Program-made: the position numbers and the translations under genes
In this document: positions 56,463-64,000 of the stretch, piece after piece
How positions within the stretch are numbered: the first letter of the stretch is position 1
Layout of the letters: each line of letters begins with the position of its first letter
Notes under the pieces: model-generated
Database searches by the model: none
Seen by the model: the letters and a program-made list of their open reading frames with translations, nothing else
What the model was told of the DNA's origin: nothing
Source of the DNA: Perca fluviatilis
Lineage: Eukaryota; Chordata; Actinopteri; Perciformes; Percidae
Length of the DNA stretch: 64,000 nt
Assembly (NCBI RefSeq): GCF_010015445.1
Contig: NC_053116.1
Span: 5,716,480-5,780,479, forward strand
Direction: 5' to 3'

Positions 56463-57936
56463 TTTGCTGCTAATGTGGTAATGGTTAGCCTACATACACC
56501 TCGAACTAGCTGACATTATTGCTAATGTTAGCAAAATCAAATATGTTATAACTTAGGCGCAAGCTAAATTGAGATTTTACTGTTAAACATTATCTATGCA
56601 TTTTACAAGTAACTGGCGCCAGCTAGCTGTTACTTTACTTTAGATATTGAGCAGTAGTTTATGGTTTATTTTGACGTGACGGTGGTCAATACTTTCTCAG
56701 TAACAGTTAGCAGTCAGTGCACATAGGTTAACAATTCCTCTTGCTTCAGACCATCATTGCCATGTAGCGTGCGATTAATAGTCTTTAGCCAGGCATTTAG
56801 CAAAGTTTACCTAGCATAGTGTCATTTGAGAACGCATATTTTGGAGTTTGCAATGCATAATAAACCCATGACCATCTTTAGGATTGTCATTCAGGAGAAT
56901 GTAGGCTACAGTCTCTCACACAAATTAGGTGAGGTGTGGATGTGCAGTGGGACAGAAAATGGCTCTTGATAATGTGAACTGTTACTGTAAAGTGTTACTG
57001 CTATCTGAATGCGACAGAAGCTAAATGACAAAATGAACTGGCATTTGGATTGCATGTCAGGATGCAAAGGCATGGACGACATCTGCCCGTGAAATAGAAA
57101 AACCTTTTGTAGTAGACAAAATGCTCTCGTAACCATATTGAAGTTGTATTCAATTAAATGGTAAGATAATGTTTAAGATTCAGAAATGTAGTCTTGTGTA
57201 AGGTGTATCGTTTTGCTTTTATTCCTGTAGTTAAGTTAAATTAAATATAAAATGTCATGATTTAACGCAAACATTATTGTTGAATTGTGTGCAATATTGC
57301 AACTCATTCTGTTACGCTTGAAGATTAGATTCATCAAATAGTTGATAAATAAGTAATAAAGGGGGATAGCTCCTTGGCTGCATGCTTTCAGTTTTAAATG
57401 TTTATAAAACATTTTCGGTATAAGATTCTTTAAATATTTTGTCTCTTTCTATTCTGATCCTTTTTCTTAATTCTAAATTAATGCAGGCTGAGAGACGTAC
57501 AAGGAGTAGCACGTGGCCAAGAGGTAGATCCAAACGACGAGCAAACATCTAGGCCTACAAGCAGTTCAGGCACACATCAACCCCAGCCGGCCAGCAGGTC
57601 TGTTCAGTTTGCAGTTTCAAATGTGTAGTGGGTGTTGTTTACACAGTCAGCAAAGCTGTGAAGATTTATTTTATATTTGTATTGTTCTTAAGTATTATAC
57701 TGTGATGCTGCTAATGTGTTTTGGGGTTTTGAGTTATCTGAAGCACTTCTTCTGCTTTTATTATTTGATTTTGGAAAATCTTTGGTTTATTTGGATGTTA
57801 TGCACTTCTCAATACTTGAATGTTTGTGTTTTAGCTGTTGTACGTAGTGTGTTTACAAAGTAAAGTACAATTTTGTGACTTTTCTTACTTGTATACTTCT
57901 GCTTTTTAAGTTTGTATTTATGGATGATTATTTAAT
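56463..57936. other. Insert in Tc1-A transposase, left part, no gene recognised
   Basis: DNA lying between the two transposase pieces. It has GCTAGC/GTTAGC motifs and an acceptor-like TTAATGCAG at 57,486 followed by a 21-codon basic frame (AERRTRSSTWPRGRSKRRAN) ending in TAG. Its origin (one large insertion or several) is unclear. Confidence 0.35.
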
Positions 57937-58782
57937 GGGTGAGGCTATTTGCACCCCGGGTACAATTAGCAGTGTATGCTATTCGTACCCTGGTGCAATT
58001 AGAAATTAATGCTATTCGTACCCTGGTGAAATTAGAAATTAATGCTATTCGTACCCCGCCGGTGCACACAGCAATGTGTTCTATTAATACCCCATCTGGT
58101 ACAAATATCAATGTATGCTATTTGCACCCCTGTGCATTTACAGTACCTTGGCATATATTTACACACAGTTATCCATACTACTCATGTATTACACCTTTTT
58201 GGAATATTATCGCCCTGACATTCTTACCCTAACCATAACCAATCCAACTCCTCTTGCTTAAACCTAACCAAACCAACCAGAGCCTACCACCCTACATTCG
58301 TGGACCCTGACTTGCACAATTGTATGCAAATTATCTAATCCAAAATGAAAAAAAAATACACATCGCCCCACCGGGGACTCAAACTCCAGACTCCCAAACC
58401 AAAGCTCAGGGGTTCTGACCACTCACCTATAAGTTCTTACTGGATATCATACAACTGTTTACCACTTGGTGTCTTCAAGCCTCGGTTGCTAGGTAACCAT
58501 ACTGTATACAAAGAAATAGGTACTAACAAACTAACGGTTGAATGCTTTCACTGAAGACAGAAAGCGCAACTGTAGTATCCATTTTCCGCTAGAAATTCAA
58601 TTGTAATAAACTTTAGAGACAAAACTTTCCTAATATGCCAGTTTCTGCGGTCATGGTAGATGAACGTCCGCCATGATTTCGGTGCACGCGAGCAACGTGT
58701 TTTTGTTGTTACGTCACAGGGTGTGAATAGCTCAGCTGTGTGGCCGAGGCTATTCGTACCGGGGGTGCAAATAGACACTCCG
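57937..58782. mobile_element. 846-bp element with 9-bp TSD and 33-bp subterminal repeats
   Basis: Flanked by TTATTTAAT on both sides (57,928-57,936 and 58,783-58,791). Ends GGGTGAGGCTATTTGCACCC and (inverted) CGGAGTGTCTATTTGCACCC. The left subterminal region has three units of exactly 33 bp (GCTATTCGTACCC at 57,978, 58,011 and 58,044) and degenerate further units (GTTCTATTAATACCCC, GCTATTTGCACCCC). The right end has the inverted/related GGCTATTCGTACCGG. A 9-bp TSD suggests a Mutator-like (MULE) element, but no transposase is present. Confidence 0.75.
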
Positions 58783-59047
58783 TTATTTAATTTCTACAAA
58801 GATTTTGTGTGTGTGGCTGGCTAGCTGGCTGGCTGTGTAGTGTGTTTACAAAGTTGATTTTCCTTTTTAGTTTTACTTTTCTTAGGTGTTACATTGTGAT
58901 GCTGCTATTGTGTTATTGGTTGTGGATATTTCTGTTCGGGTTGTTTATATTTCTGTTGCCTGTTTTATGTTTCTGTTTCCTGTATTTCCTGTTTGTTTGT
59001 TTGTTTGTTTGTTTATCCTGTTTTGACTGTGTATTATTCTGAGTAGG

Positions 59048-59314
59048 GTGTGTTTCTGTTTCCTGTTTTATTTTGATAGTCTGTCTTGTCTAGTGTTTAC
59101 CCGCCTTATCTGATTGTCCTGCCCCGCCCTGATGTGTTTCACCTGCTGTATCACCTGTCCCTCATTTGCTCATTACCTCTTGTATTTAGCCTCTGTTCCC
59201 TTTGTCTCTCCTTCTGTTGATTTGTACTTTGATTTTTCTTGGAATAAACCTTCCTGCTCAACCCGCTCTCACCGCTCTCTGGTTTTGGGTCCTCAAACTC
59301 TCTGAATCGTAACA
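59048..59314 (+). mobile_element. Partial LTR-like fragment
   Basis: T-rich sequence with CTGTTTCCTGTTTTATTTTG, then CACCTGTCCCTCATTTGCTC, an AATAAACC signal at 59,242 and an end at GAATCGTAACA, in the style of fish gypsy-type LTRs and similar in composition to 9,447-10,282. The matching TGTTACGATTC start is not seen, so only the 3' part is present. Confidence 0.4.
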
Positions 59315-59813
59315 ATTAGTATTGAGTTATATGCTTGGTAATAAAAAGTTAAACTTGCAAAAAAGTTTTATTTTTCATGAAGGAATTATGCTTAGGGCAC
59401 CAAAATGGCTAGCACTGATCTCAAGGCACCTGGGACCATAGTCACCAACGAATTGTTGAAACACTATGCCGTGAAGGGCTTAAATCCTGCAGCACCTGCA
59501 AGGTCCCCTTGCTCAAGAAAGCACATGTACAAGTCCGTCTTAAGGGTGCCAATGAACATCTGAATGATTCAGAGGAAAACTGGGTTAAAGTGTTTTGGTC
59601 ATATGAGACCAAAATTGAGCTTTTTGGCATCAACTCAACTCACCGTGTTTGGAGGAGGAATGCTGCCTATGACCCCAAGAACACCATCCCCACTTTCAAT
59701 CATGGAGGTGGAAACATTATACCTTGGGGGTGTTTTTCTGCTGAAGGGACAGGAAAACTTCACCGCATCAAAGGGACGAAGGACAGGATGAAATATTTTT
59801 TTCCCTCACTGTA

Positions 59814-59847
59814 CATACATACATACATACATACATACATACATAGA
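59814..59847. repeat. (CATA)n microsatellite
   Basis: Eight CATA units immediately outside the Tc1-A right terminus. Confidence 0.95.
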
Positions 59848-60004
59848 CACTCTGACTGTTGCTTCACTCTGCATGGACATGCTCATGTTGCATGCACTAG
59901 CCAACAAAATTGTACGCTGCCCTTTGTACAACACATGATAAGGGTAACCCGTCTTATCAACAAAGTCCTGGTCAAAGAAGGATTTAGTGTCTGTCTATAG
60001 AGAA

Positions 60005-60465
60005 GTAGTCTATATCCACGACGTTCCACTTCCGGGATTGCTCAGTTGTACCCGGATATTCCGACGGATGTCCATCTTTTCGGGCAGGTGTCCATCACCT
60101 TCCTCTTCCTTTGTGTAGGTGTGCTAAACTCCGGTGGATTTATGAGGACTATGGTTAACTGCTCCTCAGATCTCTGCAGGGTAGATCCAGACAGCTAGCT
60201 AGACTATCTGTCCAATCTGAGTTTTCTGTTGCACGACAACAAAACAACCTTTTGAACGTACACATGTTCCATCAAAACAAGTTCCTTCCTGAGGCTATTT
60301 TGCAGAGGCACTGGGGCTCCCTCCGAGGCTTAGCGGCGCCCAAGACGATTGTGATTGGTTTAAATATGCCAATAAACCAGAGCACACAATGCTGTGTGGA
60401 CTAGCCAGACCCTCTTCCGCAGCGCTGTCGACGAAGGTCTGGCAATGCAAGATTAATAGAGAAGG
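60005..60465. repeat. Dispersed teleost repeat, probably a non-autonomous DNA transposon
   Basis: The sequence around TCCACGACGTTCCACTTCCG, AACAAGTTCCTTCCTGAGGC and CTGTGTGGACTAGCCAGACC to GGTCTGGCAATGCAAGATTA is familiar from many percomorph genomes (from memory). The two ends do not form an obvious inverted pair here. Non-coding. Confidence 0.5.
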
Positions 60466-60593
60466 AATGTATTTGACGTAATGGCTTGGTGGTGCGGCTC
60501 TCACACAGGAACAGCTTGATGATGTTCCACTAGTATTTCAGTGGTTCTCTAACATTTTTAATTAGTTAATTAATTAGTAATGTACCCCCTGAC

Positions 60594-61022
60594 TGTCAGG
60601 GAATGACCAGGAGACATACTGGAGTAGGTAAGCCGAGCTTTATTCACAATGATCCAACAGAAATTAAAGAGAACAGGCAGGATACCAGCAGCAGAGGAGA
60701 CAAGGCTCAGAGCAGCAGCAGACAACAGGATACAAACTACAGGTAAGGTAGAACTTGGCATAAACTAGAAATACACGAGCGAGTCACAGTGTCTTGTATA
60801 AGCGAGACTAGACAAAGAGTGTGTGTGCCTGTGCTGCTTATGTAGGTGGTCACTGATTAGAGGCAGGTGGTGAATCGATGATGTGCAGGTGCGTGTAATC
60901 AGTACTGAGGGGACAGTGAACGTCTGATAGGCGTGAGTGATGACGAGTGTGAATCAGTGGGAGGAGTGTGTGCTGGGGAATGAGAGGGAGGAGTGAGTGC
61001 TGGTGACGGTGGGACCCTGACA
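60594..61022 (-). mobile_element. Possible solo LTR, 429 bp
   Basis: On the minus strand it starts TGTCAGGGTCCCACC and ends GGTCATTCCCTGACA, a TG...CA element with 8-bp inverted ends (TGTCAGGG). An AATAAAGC signal lies about 50 bp before the 3' end. No internal retroelement sequence is attached and no TSD is clear. Confidence 0.5.
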
Positions 61023-61408
61023 AAACATTTTTGGTAGAAAAAAAGCCTAGCTATGTAAAGAGGAACAATACAATGCTGCCCCATCAGTGTCTGATTTACT
61101 AAACAGCATTGTAACTGAAAAACACTTAAAAGCTACATTTCAATTGTTTAGAATCACTGCATTTATTACATATTGTAGTGTATAATTGTTTTGCGTACTC
61201 CCATTTGAGAAACACTGGTGTATATACTTTTATATTTTAATGCTCTTTATGTTATAGCCTAAATGTGTGCTTTAATATAACACTATTATGTAACATTGTC
61301 ATCACAACATAAGTTTTTTTTTTCTTATGGTGTTAAAAAGCTATTTTAGTGTAAAACATTACAAATGTTTGTATGAAAAAAACTATACAAATATAAAGAC
61401 TAGGCCTG
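61023..61408. other. AT-rich spacer, nothing recognised
   Basis: Lies between the LTR-like segment and the start of the second L1. It contains poly-A/T runs only. Confidence 0.5.
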
Positions 61409-61558
61409 TGGGCTTCCGGTTTGGCGATGTAAGAGAGTGCAGCAGAGACGAGGACCTCCCAACCACACTCCTCTTAAACATACTTATGAGTCTTCTTTTT
61501 CTAATCTAATTGCTTCGCAATATAACATACAAGAACTACACTTAATCCAGAAAGCGGA

Positions 61559-62441
61559 ATGAGCAACTCTAAGCAGAAGCAAAGTACTGCACCGGCAACA
61601 CGGTCAGGTGCAACCCCGGCGGGTAAGCTTGCAGTAATGGCGGCTAACGACACCACTATTAGCAACAAAGACATGCCTGTAAAAGACAATACGGATAACT
61701 TGACAATGAGTCAATTAATCTCCGAACTGTCAAAACAGCGGGCTAGTTTAAAAGAAGACATGGCAAGTTTAATTCAAGACTCAATCAAGCCGTTACAGGC
61801 CTCCCTTGACACGTTAAGCGAGACAGTCGGCTCGTTTCAGCACCGTCTTACATCTACTGAAGTACTGGCCGGTGAAAACTTTGAAAGGCTAACAGCCGCG
61901 GAAGCGACTGCACAAAATGCATCTCTTCTTGACCAAATTGACGATCTTGAGAACAGATCCAGAAGGGCAAACCTGCGTATTATCAACATTCCGGAAGGCG
62001 CTGAGGACGGAAAAGACCCCATCGGATTTATATCTGGGCTGCTTAAAGATACCATGGAGAACGTGTTTGACAAACCTCCTGAACTGGAGCGAGCGCATCG
62101 CACGCTTCGCCCCAAACCTGGAGCAGGGCAATCTCCAAGACCATTTATTGTCTGCTTCCACCGGTTTCAGGAAAAGGAAAAGGCACTTCACTGGGCCAGA
62201 CGACATGTCACTAAATTCAACGGAGTGTTGCTGCGGCTATACCCGGATATGAGCGCAGCCTTAGCGAAGAAACGCGCCGGATTCAAAGAAGTCAAACAAT
62301 CCCTCCTATCAAAAAGGCATAAAGTTTCAACTTCTGTACCCTGCACGTCTCCGTGTGAAGCTCGGGGAGGAAACTCACACTTTTGACTCACCTGAGGCTG
62401 CCGAGGCTTTTTACAAACAACGCGTCCTTGTACAAGATTGA
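61559..62441 (+). pseudogene. L1 ORF1 protein (nucleic-acid chaperone), one frameshift
   Basis: Residues 1-45 are a basic, Ser/Thr-rich leader. About 50-135 are a predicted coiled coil (SQLISELSKQRASLKEDMAS; SLLDQIDDLENRSRRANLRI). Then comes the RRM-like domain (NLRIINIPEGAEDGKDPIGF; RPFIVCFHRFQEKEKALHWA) and the C-terminal domain. The frame shifts by one near 62,315 and then continues as LLYPARLRVKLGEETHTFDS with AAEAFYKQ, ending TGA at 62,439-62,441. The family (Transposase_22/L1 ORF1p) trimerises and binds the element's RNA in the cytoplasmic RNP. With the frameshift ignored the length (about 294 aa) is normal. Confidence 0.85.
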
Positions 62442-62939
62442 AGACGACTCTGGCTGACCGTAATGTTGTCTGTGAACTTAAATGGCACAGACAATACACT
62501 TCAAGCAATAAGGTGACTTTCTCTATCTATTCTTCTATTGCAATTAATTTAAAACTTAAAGAATAGACGTCATGTTTGTTTGCTTTTGTTTATGGTCTTA
62601 AAGATCATTCAGTAGGCTATATTGCGTAATATTGACGCCATATTATATCCAATGTAAATGTTGTGGTGTGGAGTCTCTCAAGAAGAAGATTGTGAGGTTG
62701 AGAAGACTGGATAATTGAGAGCCATGCAATAGGTTTCTGCGGCTTGTTTCAGTTGGGGAAGCAAGCATTAGGAAAATGTTGGGAAGTTTTGTTCTAAGTT
62801 TCATTTATCCAAAAAGTTTTGGGAAAGTTTTGTTTTATGTTATGTTTTTAGAAAAACTGAATAGTGAGGAAACATTTATGTTGTTTGCAAGTTTGATCTG
62901 TGAATTTTTGACTAAAATGTATATTTGTTCATGTCTGAT

Positions 62940-64000
62940 ATGGCCGATTTAACTACCGGTAAATCTCATGGGGGGTCGAAAGTTAGATTTGTTAGCTGGA
63001 ATGTCAAAGGCCTAAATAGCCCAATCAAAAGAGGCAGAATCTTTGCATACTTAAAAAAAATAAAATCAGAAATTACATTTTTACAGGAAACCCACTTACG
63101 CATTGTCGATCATCTCAGAATTAGGAAACCATGGGTGGGGCAAGTTTTCCACTCTAACTTTAACTCTAAGCAAGGGGAACTGCCATTTTGATACACAAAA
63201 GCATTCAATTCACTGCCTCTGCTTCTATTGCAGATCCTCAGGGAAGATATGTTATAGTCTCTGGGATATTATATAATGTCCCTGTTGTATTAGTTAATGT
63301 ATATGCGCCTAACTATGATGATGTGAGTTTTTTTAATAAGCTAGTCTCTTTATTGCCGGACCTAAATTCCCATCTTATGATATTTGGTGGTGACACAAAC
63401 TGCGTAATGGATCCGTCCCTTGACCGTTCTAATCCCAAATCTTCGTCCCGTTCTAAGATGGTTCAAGCCTTAGCTACATTTATAGATCAAGTAGGGGTGG
63501 TTGATCCTTGGCGATTTCAGTTTCCACACAACAGAGAATATTCCTATTTTTCACATGTTCATCACTCCTATTCAAGAATTGATTATTTCTTTATTGATAA
63601 ATCTCTTCTTCCTTCTGTTGACCAAATCGAATATCTACCCATTGTGGAATCAGACCATGCTCCTTTACAATTAGACCTTACTTGCAATTTGAGGTATAAC
63701 GAACGACCTTTGTGGAGACTAAACACGGCATTGCTATCAGATCCTGTGTTTTGTACATTTATTTCCACCGCTATAGATAATTTCCTATTATATAACCGAT
63801 CCGAGTCTATTACAGCATCTACATTGTGGGAGACACTTAAAGTAGTTATTAGGGGAGAAATAATTTCATATACTTCAAATCTCAATAAAAAAGTGAAAAC
63901 AAAAACTGGACAACTTAATTGATTCTATAAGAAGGGTAGATAACCTCAACTCTACGTCTCCGTCACCTGAACTTTGTAAAGAGAGGTTGAACCTTCAAGT
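62940..64000 (+). pseudogene. L1 ORF2 endonuclease domain, partial, two frameshifts
   Basis: Begins MADLTTGKSHGGSKVRFVSW and holds the AP-like endonuclease: WNVKGLN, TFLQETHL, VNVYAPNYDD, FGGDTNC, SRIDYFFIDKSL and VESDHAPLQL. The GGDxN Asp, the YSRIDYFF and the SDHAP His, which form the nicking site in this family, are all present. The frame shifts once at about 63,175 in a G run and again near 63,918 in an A run. The reverse transcriptase lies beyond the window edge. It makes the target nick for target-primed reverse transcription. Confidence 0.85.

Larger units (their letters stand above)
56229..59791 (+). pseudogene. Tc1-A transposase in two pieces, internally deleted
   Basis: Piece one (56,229-56,462) encodes the N-terminal paired-like DNA-binding region: [20 protein letters not shown], then the helix region [20 protein letters not shown] and the linker [14 protein letters not shown]. 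Piece two (about 59,412-59,791) resumes near [20 protein letters not shown] and reads [20 protein letters not shown], then [17 protein letters not shown], where the first catalytic Asp (normally WSDE) is Tyr, then [20 protein letters not shown], and stops at the right TIR. The remaining catalytic Asp and Glu are deleted, so it is inactive. The 5' leader from 56,084 includes a GAGATTAGGAGCACAC hairpin common to these elements. Confidence 0.9.
44191..59813 (+). mobile_element. Tc1-like transposon A, outer shell of a nested stack
   Basis: The left TIR starts TACAGTGAGGGAAAAAAGTA at 44,191. The right TIR ends TTTTCCCTCACTGTA at 59,813. TA is present at both ends, and the neighbouring DNA is (CA)n on the left and (CATA)n on the right, so it landed in a microsatellite. 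The left TIR region (44,191-44,395) continues at 56,084 (ATCAGAAAGATTTCTGGCTC), which fixes the Harbinger insertion. The transposase reading frame starts at 56,229 and resumes at about 59,412 after another insertion. The C-terminal half of the transposase and most of the right inverted region are deleted. Confidence 0.85.
61409..64000 (+). mobile_element. L1-clade LINE, 5' portion, nearly intact, runs off the window
   Basis: A 5' UTR-like start (GGGCTTCCGGTTTGGCGATG at 61,409) precedes ORF1 (61,559) and ORF2 (62,940). Having both ORFs and a leader indicates a full-length insertion. Only three or four 1-nt indels disturb the frames, far fewer than in the L1 at 15.9 kb. Confidence 0.8.

Noticed and set aside
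57978..58076. 33-bp repeats as possible CRISPR or satellite
   Set aside because: Only three exact-period units, contiguous, and located at the end of an element with TSD; better read as subterminal transposon repeats.
59509..60000. 163-codon continuous protein
   Set aside because: Only the first about 95 codons are Tc1 transposase; the rest reads through the TIR and the (CATA)n repeat by chance.

Overview
The window looks like a piece of a teleost nuclear genome, probably a percomorph. The evidence is one clear vertebrate neuropeptide GPCR gene, introns with GT-AG borders, many microsatellites, and teleost-type repeats (L1, L2/CR1-group and RTE-type LINEs, Tc1, Harbinger, hAT and TTAA-type MITEs). 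There is no bacterial-style operon, CRISPR array or recognisable rRNA/tRNA gene. All identifications come from reading the sequence and from memory of the families; no database search was run.

Layout. 1-13.7 kb is repeat-rich intergenic DNA: LINE 3' ends, several MITEs with visible target-site duplications, an LTR-element remnant at 8.6-10.3 kb, and a LINE fragment split by an insertion at 11.5-13.7 kb. 13.7-28.5 kb holds a minus-strand block: a multi-exon gene of the fish SAMD3-like family, followed 2 nt downstream by a C2H2-plus-transposase reading frame of EnSpm/CACTA (Tnp2) type, then an array of GTGTTAA/TTAACAC motifs that looks like a CACTA subterminal region. The transposase is cut by a 4-kb L1 insertion at 15.93-19.97 kb. 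28.5-32.3 kb contains a LINE 3' end, a GA-rich tract and probable 5' noncoding exons of the only gene in the window that looks intact, npbwr2 (32,399-33,418, neuropeptides B/W receptor).

33.4-44.2 kb is intergenic DNA with MITEs, microsatellites and a six-copy 46-bp minisatellite. 44.19-59.81 kb is a nested stack of transposons: a Tc1 element (TIRs at 44,191 and 59,813) was entered by a Harbinger element (44,399-56,080, with both its Myb-like and HARBI1-like genes). That Harbinger element now also contains a second Tc1 fragment, a hAT BED-finger fragment broken by an RTE-type insertion, and a ten-exon Kolobok-like transposase gene with a hAT MITE in one exon. The Tc1 transposase is interrupted again by a segment carrying an element with a 9-bp TSD and 33-bp subterminal repeats. 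60-61 kb carries a possible solo LTR. 61.4-64 kb is the 5' part of a nearly intact L1 with ORF1 and ORF2, running off the window.

Functionally, only npbwr2 looks like a working host gene. Nearly all other coding sequence is transposon-derived and broken by frameshifts, stops or insertions. The most unusual material is the SAMD3-like/CACTA-like gene pair and the Tc1/Harbinger/Kolobok-like nest, whose insertion order can partly be read from the junctions.
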